Origin: Clostridium sp.
GTDB taxonomy: Bacteria > Bacillota > Clostridia > Lachnospirales > Lachnospiraceae
Assembly (NCBI GenBank): GCA_023664775.1
Contig: JAMPEW010000005.1
Span: 8,827-42,103 of the forward strand
Length of the DNA: 33,277 nt
Direction: 5' to 3'
In this document: piece by piece, positions 16,895 to 24,456 of the stretch
Layout of the letters: each line of letters begins with the position of its first letter
Position numbering within the stretch: the first letter of the stretch is position 1
Made by a program: the position numbers and the translations under genes
Notes under the pieces: generated by a model
The model's database searches: none
Seen by the model: the letters and a program-made list of their open reading frames with translations, nothing else
Told to the model about the DNA's origin: nothing

Positions 16895-17857
16895 ATGAAT
16901 AGAAATGATGAAATTGAAGAAATACCCGTGTATATGTTTCTTGGATTTCTTGAGAGCGGAAAGACAACATTTGCAAAGGAAACCTTGATAGACAGAGGCT
17001 TTACGGAGGGTGAGCCTACGCTTCTTTTAGTCTGCGAGGAGGGAATTGAGGAATATGATGAGGAGGATTTGAAAAAGAGGAATATATTTACTGAATATAT
17101 TGACGAGACAAATCTTAACACGGAGTATCTTCTTGATTTACAGGATAAATATAAGCCTACAAGAGTTATGATTGAATATAACGGAACATGGAAGCTTGAC
17201 AAGCTGTTTGGAATAAGGGTTCCAAAGGGCTGGACGGTTGTACAGGTTATTTCCTTTGTTGATGCCACAACCTTTGATGTGTATATTGCCAACATGAAGG
17301 CAATGATGATTGAAGCCATGTCCGCTGCTGACATGATAATATTCAACAGATGTGATGAAACTACAAGACGGGCTGAATACAGAAGAAGTATCAAGGCTGT
17401 CAACAGAAGGGCGCAGGTTATATTTGAAAATAAGGACGGTCTTGCAGAGCTTGATAATTCGGAATTGGATTTGCCTTACGACATAAACAAATCGGTAATA
17501 GAGCTTGAGGATGACGACTTTGGAATATTTTACATTGATGCCTGCGATAATCCCGATAAGTATGTCGGCAAAAAAGTACAGTTTAAGGCTATGGTTCACA
17601 AGCCGAAGGAATATGCAAAAAATGAGTTTGTCCCGGGAAGATTTGCCATGACCTGCTGTGCTGATGACATCGCATTTATCGGCTTTAAATGTTATTTTGA
17701 CGCCGCAAAGGTTTTGAGGGACAGGCAGTGGATTACCGTGACAGGAACAATAGAAAAGGAATTTTATCCTGAATTTGAGGGCGAGGGACCGGTTATTCGG
17801 GCAACAAAGGTTGATAAAGCCAAGCCTGCCGAGGAGGAAGTTGTATATTTTAGCTAA
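16895..17857 (+). CDS. COG0523-like GTPase fused to YcgQ/DUF1980-like C-terminal domain
   Basis: A 320-residue protein with an N-terminal G domain: Walker A GFLESGKTT (17-25), IEYNGTW near 93-99, a VDATTFDVY stretch as in CobW proteins, and the G4 motif NRCD (151-154). The CxCC metal motif of true CobW proteins is absent. Residues of about 215-310 look like the C-terminal domain of YcgQ (DUF1980/TIGR03943): YVGKKVQFKAMVHKP, then GRFAMTCCADDIAFIGFKC with paired C254-C255, then WITVTGTIEKE. In bacilli, YcgQ and COG0523 genes belong to zinc-limitation regulons, so this fusion supports a zinc role. ATG at 16895 is chosen (GAAAGG about 12 bases before); a TTG at 16883 is possible. Confidence 0.85.
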   Translation: MNRNDEIEEIPVYMFLGFLESGKTTFAKETLIDRGFTEGEPTLLLVCEEGIEEYDEEDLKKRNIFTEYIDETNLNTEYLLDLQDKYKPTRVMIEYNGTWKLDKLFGIRVPKGWTVVQVISFVDATTFDVYIANMKAMMIEAMSAADMIIFNRCDETTRRAEYRRSIKAVNRRAQVIFENKDGLAELDNSELDLPYDINKSVIELEDDDFGIFYIDACDNPDKYVGKKVQFKAMVHKPKEYAKNEFVPGRFAMTCCADDIAFIGFKCYFDAAKVLRDRQWITVTGTIEKEFYPEFEGEGPVIRATKVDKAKPAEEEVVYFS

Positions 17858-17870
17858 GGAAGATGACGCA

Positions 17871-18314
17871 TTGGAAAAAACAGGCTATTCAACAGATAAA
17901 AAAAATAAAATATTGGAATGTTTAAAAAATAATGCAGATTCTGACATGACTGTCAAGGATATTGAGGCATATCTCCTGAATCAATTAGACACAAAGGTTA
18001 ATATTGCCACAATATACCGCAATCTGGATAAGCTTGAAAAAAATGGATGCGTATTAAGACATACGGATGAGGCCGGAAATAAATCAACCTATCAGTATGC
18101 AGGCTCAGAAAATAAATGTCACAAGCACATTCATATGAAATGCAGCATATGTGGACAGGTTTATCATATGGATTGTGATTTTATGGAGGAGCTTGAGCGG
18201 CATATGTATGAGCATCATGGCTTCATATTGGAATGTAAAACATCAATGATTTATGGCACATGTAAAAATTGCAGTTCACAGAATTTTGACAACAACGTCA
18301 AAATTGAAACATAA
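17871..18314 (+). CDS. Fur-family metalloregulator (Zur-like by context)
   Basis: A 147-residue ferric-uptake-regulator family repressor. The N-terminal winged helix includes the DNA-recognition region VNIATIYRNLDKLEKNG (44-60). The C-terminal dimer/metal domain has HKHIHMKC with H84, H86 and H88, a CSIC pair (C91, C94) and a second pair CKNC (C131, C134), the structural zinc site of Fur/PerR/Zur proteins. The start is a TTG at 17871: TAAGGAAG, overlapping the stop of the previous gene, lies 8 bases upstream. A longer frame from 17775 lacks a site and would overlap the GTPase gene. Tight coupling to two COG0523 GTPases suggests zinc (Zur), but Fur or PerR cannot be excluded. Confidence 0.92.
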   Translation: MEKTGYSTDKKNKILECLKNNADSDMTVKDIEAYLLNQLDTKVNIATIYRNLDKLEKNGCVLRHTDEAGNKSTYQYAGSENKCHKHIHMKCSICGQVYHMDCDFMEELERHMYEHHGFILECKTSMIYGTCKNCSSQNFDNNVKIET

Positions 18315-18362
18315 TTTCTTATTATCATAAGATTAATTTAGGAAAAGAAAGGAAGATGTCTT

Positions 18363-19670
18363 ATGAGTAAAGGAAAATCGGGATTTTTAAAACGTACTGC
18401 CACGCTGGTTCTCAGTGCCGTTTTATTTGGTGCTGTTGCGGGAGTAACATTTAATTATGTTGCCGATACGGACAGCGGCAAATATGCCGGCTTGTTTCAG
18501 GAGATGGGCAGAGCTTTGGTGGTTGATGATTCTGAAAATGGATATATAGAAAAAAATGAATCTGACATAAATTCCGATGCTGATAAAGAGGACGATTTCA
18601 GTATACCAACGGCCTCGCTTTCAAATAGCAGTTCTTACGGAAGCATGGATGTATCTGATATTGTAGAAGCGGTAATGCCGTCTGTTGTTTCAATCAATGT
18701 TACGGCTGTGTCCGAGTATAATTTTTGGTATTATGGAAGCCAGGAATATGAATCAGAAGGCTCCGGTTCAGGAATCATTATCGGAAAAAATGATACAGAG
18801 CTTCTTATCGTTACAAATAATCACGTTGTAGAGGATGCAAAAACGGTAAATGTCTGCTTCGTTGACGAGCAATCATACGATGCCGTCGTTAAGGGGACCG
18901 ACAGTGATAATGATGTTGCAATTGTTGTTGTCAAGCTGGAAGATTTATCAAAGGATACGCTTTCAAAAATAGAAATAGCAAGGCTTGGAAACTCTGATGA
19001 AATTTCCGTAGGGGAGCAGGTTGTAGCCATCGGAAATGCACTTGGATACGGACAGTCGGTTACAACAGGCATTGTAAGTGCAAAGGACAGGATTGTAAGC
19101 ACAAATACCACGCCGCTGATTCAGACTGACGCCGCAATCAATCCGGGAAACAGCGGTGGAGCGCTTCTTAACATGAAGGGCGAAGTAATAGGCATTAACT
19201 CATCAAAATACATGTCTACAGAGGTTGAGGGAATGGGATATGCCATACCTGTATCAAAGATAGAAAGCATTTTGGATAACCTTATGAACAGGAAAACAAG
19301 GGAGCTTGTTGAGGATGAAAATGCAAGAGGCTATCTTGGAATAACCTGCAGCACGGCAGGAAGCAGCACATCACAATATTACAATATATATGGCAGCATG
19401 CAGGAAGCTGCCGATACGCCGATAGGGGTTTATGTAAATGAGGTTACAAAGGGTTCGCCTGCATATAAGGCAGGACTTAAGGAAGGAAATATCATCACGG
19501 CATTTGACGGACAATCAGTTAGCAAGGCAGATGACCTTACAAGCCTTTTACAGTATTATGAGGCAGGAGAAACCGTGGAGCTTACGATACTCGTAGAAAA
19601 GGATAATGAATACCAGGAAAGAACAATCAAGGTACGGCTGGGAAGCCGTGCCGACCTTGTGGAGCATTAA
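18363..19670 (+). CDS. HtrA/DegP-like serine protease with PDZ domain, membrane anchored
   Basis: A 435-residue envelope quality-control protease. One N-terminal transmembrane segment (about 13-32) anchors it with the catalytic part outside. An acidic low-complexity linker (50-95) follows. The trypsin-like domain (about 97-300) has the triad H154 (TNNHVV), D184 (DNDVAIV) and S264 (NPGNSGGALL). A single PDZ domain lies at about 320-430 with GSPAYKAGLKEGNIITAFDG. AAAGGAAG lies 9 bases before the ATG. It starts 48 bases after the Fur-family gene. An imperfect CTTAT/ATAAG repeat lies in that gap. It matches the HtrA/YkdA class by length and layout. Confidence 0.95.
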   Translation: MSKGKSGFLKRTATLVLSAVLFGAVAGVTFNYVADTDSGKYAGLFQEMGRALVVDDSENGYIEKNESDINSDADKEDDFSIPTASLSNSSSYGSMDVSDIVEAVMPSVVSINVTAVSEYNFWYYGSQEYESEGSGSGIIIGKNDTELLIVTNNHVVEDAKTVNVCFVDEQSYDAVVKGTDSDNDVAIVVVKLEDLSKDTLSKIEIARLGNSDEISVGEQVVAIGNALGYGQSVTTGIVSAKDRIVSTNTTPLIQTDAAINPGNSGGALLNMKGEVIGINSSKYMSTEVEGMGYAIPVSKIESILDNLMNRKTRELVEDENARGYLGITCSTAGSSTSQYYNIYGSMQEAADTPIGVYVNEVTKGSPAYKAGLKEGNIITAFDGQSVSKADDLTSLLQYYEAGETVELTILVEKDNEYQERTIKVRLGSRADLVEH

Positions 19671-19719
19671 ATATGCGCCCCCTTTTATGCAAAAAATTAA
19701 AAAGATGATGTCTAAAAAC

Positions 19720-19760
19720 GCCCCAAATACAATATATTAAATATATATCGTATTTGGGGC
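19720..19760 (+). promoter_or_regulatory. Strong hairpin covering the ribosome site of the carboxypeptidase gene
   Basis: GCCCCAAATAC (19720-19730) pairs perfectly with GTATTTGGGGC (19750-19760), and an inner ATATAT stem extends it after one mismatch. The right arm contains the only G-rich stretch (GGGG) upstream of the ATG at 19767. No T-run follows on the plus strand, so it is not a normal terminator for htrA. It could sequester the ribosome site, or be a terminator for leftward transcription (minus strand reads GTTTTTAG after it). Confidence 0.6.
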
Positions 19761-19766
19761 AAAGTC

Positions 19767-20942
19767 ATGAGGTACATAAAATCATATATTATAATCCTAT
19801 CAATTCTAATTACGCTTCCGTATAACGAAAACATATGCCATGCCGAAGAAATAAACGAATGGCAGCTTTATTCCATTTCTGCGGTTTTGATGGACGGGGA
19901 CACGGGAAGAATACTGTACGAAAAAAACGGACATGAAAAAAGGGCAATGGCAAGCACCACAAAGATTATGACGCTTATTTTAACGCTTGAATATGGGAAT
20001 TTAGACGATATCGTTACGGTTAGTGATTACGCCTCGAAAATGCCTGATGTTCAGCTTGGAATTAATAAGGGGGAGCAGTATAAGCTTTCAGATTTGCTGT
20101 ATTCCCTTATGCTTGAAAGCCACAATGATTCAGCGGTGGCAATTGCAGAACATGTGGGAGGCAGCAAGGAGGAATTTGCAAACATGATGAACAAAAAGGC
20201 TGCGGAGCTTGGACTTTCTGATACATATTTTATCACTGCAAACGGACTTGATGAGGAGGATGAAAATGGGTTCCATTCAACGACTGCGGCTGACCTTGCA
20301 AGGCTTATGAAATACTGCGTACTTGAATCTCCTAAGAAGGAGGAGTTTATCAATATATGCCGTACAAAAAGTCATACATTTTCCGATTATGAAAACAAGA
20401 GAAATTTTACCGTTGAAAATGCAAATAAGTTTTTAGATATGATGGACGGCGTTATTGCAGGAAAAACAGGCTTTACGACGCAGGCAGGCTACTGTTATGT
20501 TGCGGCTCTGCAAAGGGATAACAAAACCTATATTGTTGCTCTTTTGGGGTGCGGCTGGCCGAACAATAAAAATTATAAGTGGGAAGATACGAAAAAGCTT
20601 TTTAATTATGGAATTGAAAATTACAATTATAAAACACTGATAGATGCCAGTTATCCCTCTGCCAAGATAAAAATAAGGGATGGGATAGAAAAAACGCAGA
20701 TTTCAACCTATGTAAAGGATGAGCTTACGCTTCTTATTTCCGATAACGATACGGTTCAGATAAGTGCCAATATTCCCGATTGCATTGATGCACCTGTAAA
20801 TAAGGGGGATATTGTTGGCACTGTCGACATATATATAAATGAGGACTTATATAGAACATTTCATGTTTATTCCTCGGAGGATGTAAAGAAGGTAACATAT
20901 TATTATTATCTGAAAAAGGTAATGGACTGTTATATTTATTAA
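19767..20942 (+). CDS. D-alanyl-D-alanine carboxypeptidase (DacF-like, penicillin-binding protein 5 family)
   Basis: An exported serine enzyme that trims the terminal D-Ala from peptidoglycan peptides. Signal peptide at about 1-26, ending ICHA. The three active-site motifs are intact: STTK at 63-66, SHN at 118-120 and KTG at 233-235. Residues from about 290 form the beta-rich PBP5 C-terminal domain. The protein ends with a helix (about 375-391), likely a membrane anchor. The 391 residues fit DacA/DacF. Translation starts at 19767, 7 bases after a weak GGGG site buried in a hairpin. The location just before dipicolinate synthase genes suggests a sporulation role such as cortex modification (inference). 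A paralog is present at 24457. Confidence 0.94.
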   Translation: MRYIKSYIIILSILITLPYNENICHAEEINEWQLYSISAVLMDGDTGRILYEKNGHEKRAMASTTKIMTLILTLEYGNLDDIVTVSDYASKMPDVQLGINKGEQYKLSDLLYSLMLESHNDSAVAIAEHVGGSKEEFANMMNKKAAELGLSDTYFITANGLDEEDENGFHSTTAADLARLMKYCVLESPKKEEFINICRTKSHTFSDYENKRNFTVENANKFLDMMDGVIAGKTGFTTQAGYCYVAALQRDNKTYIVALLGCGWPNNKNYKWEDTKKLFNYGIENYNYKTLIDASYPSAKIKIRDGIEKTQISTYVKDELTLLISDNDTVQISANIPDCIDAPVNKGDIVGTVDIYINEDLYRTFHVYSSEDVKKVTYYYYLKKVMDCYIY

Positions 20943-20969
20943 ACATTCAATTTGTGGCAGCATATAATA
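20943..20969 (+). promoter_or_regulatory. Candidate SigK promoter for dpaA-dpaB
   Basis: AC (20943-20944), 16 bases, then CATATAATA (20961-20969), matching the mother-cell sigma-K pattern AC-N16-CATANNNTA. It lies about 30 bases before dpaA. Dipicolinate synthase is SigK-dependent in Bacillus, which supports the call. The -10 also contains a SigA-like TATAAT, without a good -35. Confidence 0.6.
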
Positions 20970-20997
20970 GAGTATCGTAAGGGGGATTTTAGCTTTG

Positions 20998-21771
20998 ATG
21001 GAAAAAAATGTATGTATTCTTGGCAATGATAAGAGAATGGATTATATAGCTGAATATATATACAACGTCGGATATGAAATAAGCAGGGATATAGAAGCTG
21101 TAAATTCCGGCTCAATCATTATATTGCCGCCGCCTGTAAACGAAACGGTAACAATAAAGCTCATTCCATATCTAAAGGAAGGACAGTCTGTGTATGGCGG
21201 GATGCTTTCTAATAGAATGCTGCATGAGTGCGGGCTTAGAAACATAAAGGCATTTGATTATTTAAAGGTAGACAGCCTGACCGAGAAAAATGCAGAGCTT
21301 ACAGCCAGGGGCATTGTCAAAGAGGCACTGGCAAATTCTGCGGTCATAGAAAATAGCAGCTGCCTTTTGACAGGATATGGATTTTGTGGGAAAGCCATTG
21401 CAAGGGAGCTTACGGAATATAATGCTTCAGTGGACATTATGGTGAGGCGGGAGAGCTTAAAAAATGAGATTTTGGAGGCAGGCTTTGGATATGTGCCCTT
21501 GAATGGCTATGATAAGGTGTGCATGGAAAAATATAGCTATGTATTTAATACTGTTCCAGCGCTTATTTTAGATGACAGGCTTCTGTCAAGGCTTTCGCAT
21601 AATGTAATGATATTTGATATTGCGTCGGCGCCGGGTGGATGTGATTTTGAATATTGCAGGGAAAATAATATTTTTGCCATTCTTTCGTTAGGCATACCAG
21701 GGAAGGAATATCCCATGGAGGCAGGCAGAATTATTGCCGATGTCATAGTAAACGATTTAAACCAAGGCTGA
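20998..21771 (+). CDS. dpaA: Dipicolinate synthase subunit A
   Basis: Subunit A of dipicolinate synthase (also called SpoVFA), which makes the spore-core calcium chelator dipicolinic acid in the mother cell. It is 257 residues from the ATG. The N-terminal Rossmann-like domain includes SGSIIILPPPVNE. The second nucleotide-binding domain carries LTGYGFCGKAIARELTEY (about 120-137). The family ending FDIASAPGGCDFEYC, then LGIPGKEYPMEAGRII, is clear. A GGGGG site is 12 bases before this ATG; a TTG one codon upstream (20995) is equally placed. It is directly followed by subunit B, as in Bacillus. Its presence is the best evidence that the organism sporulates. Confidence 0.94.
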   Translation: MEKNVCILGNDKRMDYIAEYIYNVGYEISRDIEAVNSGSIIILPPPVNETVTIKLIPYLKEGQSVYGGMLSNRMLHECGLRNIKAFDYLKVDSLTEKNAELTARGIVKEALANSAVIENSSCLLTGYGFCGKAIARELTEYNASVDIMVRRESLKNEILEAGFGYVPLNGYDKVCMEKYSYVFNTVPALILDDRLLSRLSHNVMIFDIASAPGGCDFEYCRENNIFAILSLGIPGKEYPMEAGRIIADVIVNDLNQG

Positions 21772-21787
21772 CTTTCCCTTCGAAAGT
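21771..21787 (+). other. Small hairpin between dpaA and dpaB
   Basis: ACTTTC (21771-21776) and GAAAGT (21782-21787) flank a 5-base loop at the end of dpaA. No T-run follows. It may affect mRNA processing or the ratio of subunits; the effect is unknown. Confidence 0.35.
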
Positions 21788-21807
21788 AAATATGTGAGGT
21801 TAAAGAA

Positions 21808-22386
21808 ATGAAATTATCAGGGTGCAATGTCGGATTTGGGATAACCGGCTCGTTTTGTACTTTTGATAAAATTAAAACACAAATAAAAGTTCTTAAGGAT
21901 GAAGGTGCTAATGTAATACCCGTTTATTCATTTAATGCTTACAATCTGGATAACAGATTTACTGAGGCGGCAAAGTTCGTTGACGAGATAAAAAATATAA
22001 CTGCTTCCTATGACATTCATACAATTCAGGCTGCGGAGCCTGTAGGACCGAAAAAGCTTTTTGACATTATGATAATAGCACCTTGTACGGGAAATACGGC
22101 GGCAAAGCTTTGTAACGGAATTGTTGATACACCTGTGCTGATGGCGGCAAAGGCTCACATGAGAAATGGAAGGCCGCTTGTGATAAGCATATCGACAAAT
22201 GATGCCCTTGGAATAAATTTTAAAAGTATAGGAAGCCTTATGGTAATGAAAAACATATTTTTCGTGCCATTTGGCCAAGATGACTATATGACTAAGCCTA
22301 ATTCCATGGTTGCAGACGTATCCCTGATAAGGGAAACCCTTGAGGAAGCACTTGAGGGAAGACAGCTTCAACCTGTGGTGCGGTAA
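21808..22386 (+). CDS. dpaB: Dipicolinate synthase subunit B
   Basis: Subunit B of dipicolinate synthase (SpoVFB), a flavoprotein-fold partner of subunit A. The 192 residues fit the family. The N-terminus VGFGITGSFCTF (about 8-19) is the flavin/phosphate-binding start of the flavoprotein family. The conserved block IIAPCTGNTAAKLCNGIVDT lies at about 90-109, with the substrate strand VISISTNDALG after it. GAGG lies 9 bases before the ATG. It is the last gene of the pair and a strong bidirectional terminator follows. Confidence 0.95.
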   Translation: MKLSGCNVGFGITGSFCTFDKIKTQIKVLKDEGANVIPVYSFNAYNLDNRFTEAAKFVDEIKNITASYDIHTIQAAEPVGPKKLFDIMIIAPCTGNTAAKLCNGIVDTPVLMAAKAHMRNGRPLVISISTNDALGINFKSIGSLMVMKNIFFVPFGQDDYMTKPNSMVADVSLIRETLEEALEGRQLQPVVR

Positions 22387-22407
22387 TATATTTATTTTTT
22401 ATTTCTA

Positions 22408-22446
22408 AAAAGGATGCCTGAGGCTGGTGTACTCAGGCATCCTTTT
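22408..22446. terminator. Bidirectional terminator between dpaB and asnB
   Basis: AAAAGGATGCCTGAG (22408-22422) pairs perfectly with CTCAGGCATCCTTTT (22432-22446) across a 9-base loop. T-runs are available on either strand, and it separates two converging genes. Confidence 0.93.
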
Positions 22447-22450
22447 AAGC

Positions 22451-24295
22451 TTACACGGAAAGGGTATATTTCCGCATCCAGTAATCAACCTGAAGCAGGT
22501 ATGCAAGCATCTGAGGTCCTGCCATAAGCTGTCCGTACCAAGGCTTTCCGTATTCCTTTGGGCTGTCAATGAATTTATTTACGGCAGGTAAATTCAGGTA
22601 GCTTCTTATCGGGGACCCTGTATCGTTGATTACTTCCCGTAATCTGCTGCATAAAAGCTCCTCGTATTTCGGGTGGTAGGTTTTTGGATAAGGATTTTTC
22701 GGTCTGTTCATTACCGCATCTGGAAGGAATTTTGCGGCGGCATGGCGGAGAAGGCTTTTCGGCGTTTTATTCTCACATTTTATGCTCCACGGAATGTTAT
22801 ATACATATGACACAAGCCGATGGTCGGCAAACGGAACCCTTGCCTCAAGTCCGCTCTGCATGGAGGTTCTGTCCATTCTGTCCAAAAGCGTCTGCATAAA
22901 CCAGCGTATATTAAGATAAGTCACCTTTCTTATTTTTGCGTCAATTTCTGACTCGGACGGCAGGACGTCAATTTCGGAAACGGTATTGTTGTATGCATTT
23001 GTCACGTATTTTTCCATTTGCAGGGCAGCGGCAAATTCAGGATTTAAAAGCGACTTTCTAAAGCTTAAATCACTCATCCATGGGAAGCTGTCTGACATAT
23101 ACATTTCCTCCCTGTGAAACCAAGGATAACCGCCGAATACTTCGTCAGCACATTCGCCTGTGAGGGCAACCTTGTGGTTTTTTGCCACCTCACTGCAAAA
23201 GTATAAAAGCGAGGAGTCCACGTCTGCCATTGTCGGCAGGCACCTCGAATCAACGGAAGGGTACAGCAAATCTGCAAGCATTTCATATTTACAGCTTAAA
23301 ATTATATGATTTGAGTTAATAAATTCCTTCATAATATCCACGTATGGAGCGTCCTGTGAGGGCTGAAAGCTGTTTGCCTTAAAGTGTATGTCATTGTCCT
23401 CAAAGTCAAAGGAGTAGGTATCAAGCTGTTTTCCGCGAGGCATATTTGCGGCGCAGATTGAGCTTACAAGGGAGGAGTCAATTCCGCCTGAAAGGAAGGT
23501 ACAGATTGGAACGTCGGAAATCATTTGGCGTTTAATGCTGTCCTCTATTAAGAAGGCTGTTTTTTCGATTGTTTCCTCATAGGAATCGGTGTGTGGATGG
23601 CTTTCAAGACGAAAATACAGCCGTTTCTGTATGCCCCGTCCGGAAACCGTTATATATTCGCCCGGAAGCACCTCCTTAATTCCTGCAAATACACCATGTC
23701 CGTGTGTTTTGGCAGGTCCCACGGTAAATATTTCATTGAAGCCGGTAAGGTCAATGCATGGCTTTACCCGTGGATATTCAAAAAGCGTGTCTATTCTTGA
23801 GGCAAAGACAAAGGTTCCCCCTACCTGAGTATAGTAGAGCGGCTTCACGCCGAAGTGGTCCCTGAACAGGTAAAGCGTCTGTTCCATCTCATCATATATG
23901 GCAGTGGCAAATATGCCGATTAATCGTGTCGCAAAAAGCGGACCCCAGTGTATAAATGCCTTGCACATTACCTCTGTATCTGACGTTGTTTCAAAGGAAT
24001 AGCCATTTGCTATCAGCTCCTTTTTTAAGTCGGGATAATTATATATTTCACCATTGTGTACAATGTGATAGCTTTTTCCGTTATGCATAAGCTTCATGGG
24101 CTGGTCGCCCGTATTAAGGTCTATAATTGACAGCCTTGTGTGTGCAAAACAGCAGGAAGGCGTTATGGTGCTTCCGTCTGCGTCAGGTCCACGCTGTTTC
24201 ATCGTAGCTATCATGTTAGAGAGTATATTAAAATTATTCTTTGGATTATTGCTAAAATCTATTTTTGAATTAAAATATCCTGCAATACCGCACAT
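22451..24295 (-). CDS. asnB: Glutamine-hydrolysing asparagine synthetase
   Basis: A 614-residue amidotransferase. The N-terminal glutaminase begins MCGIAGYF, in which C2 becomes the N-terminal nucleophile after Met removal, so the start must be 24295 and not the longer frame from 24352. AAGGA lies 11 bases upstream. RLSIIDL and HNGEIYNY are glutamine-site motifs. The synthetase domain has the ATP loop SGGIDSS at 269-275 and GECADEVFGGYPW. In Bacillus, relatives make asparagine or amidate diaminopimelate in peptidoglycan. The two D,D-carboxypeptidase genes close by make the second role worth considering, but sequence alone cannot decide. Confidence 0.94.
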   Translation of the reverse strand: MCGIAGYFNSKIDFSNNPKNNFNILSNMIATMKQRGPDADGSTITPSCCFAHTRLSIIDLNTGDQPMKLMHNGKSYHIVHNGEIYNYPDLKKELIANGYSFETTSDTEVMCKAFIHWGPLFATRLIGIFATAIYDEMEQTLYLFRDHFGVKPLYYTQVGGTFVFASRIDTLFEYPRVKPCIDLTGFNEIFTVGPAKTHGHGVFAGIKEVLPGEYITVSGRGIQKRLYFRLESHPHTDSYEETIEKTAFLIEDSIKRQMISDVPICTFLSGGIDSSLVSSICAANMPRGKQLDTYSFDFEDNDIHFKANSFQPSQDAPYVDIMKEFINSNHIILSCKYEMLADLLYPSVDSRCLPTMADVDSSLLYFCSEVAKNHKVALTGECADEVFGGYPWFHREEMYMSDSFPWMSDLSFRKSLLNPEFAAALQMEKYVTNAYNNTVSEIDVLPSESEIDAKIRKVTYLNIRWFMQTLLDRMDRTSMQSGLEARVPFADHRLVSYVYNIPWSIKCENKTPKSLLRHAAAKFLPDAVMNRPKNPYPKTYHPKYEELLCSRLREVINDTGSPIRSYLNLPAVNKFIDSPKEYGKPWYGQLMAGPQMLAYLLQVDYWMRKYTLSV

Positions 24296-24456
24296 AATGT
24301 TAAATATCCTTATACATGGCTTTATTGTTAATATATTCAGCTTATAACACAATTTGCTTAAACCCTGTAATTATAATGAAGCACGCCCATTTAATCATAA
24401 TTAAACAAGTTGGACAGTATAATATAGTAAATGCTATTGGGGATATAGGAAGTAAA

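Noticed and set aside
17775-17870. Longer N-terminus of the Fur-family protein
   Set aside because: It overlaps the preceding gene in another frame and lacks a ribosome site, whereas the TTG at 17871 has one and gives a normal Fur length.
24296-24352. Longer start for asnB
   Set aside because: The catalytic cysteine must be residue 2, which fixes the start at MCGIAG.
24316-24456. N-terminal extension of the second carboxypeptidase
   Set aside because: The extension has no ribosome site and would bury the signal peptide; it also overlaps the divergent promoter region.
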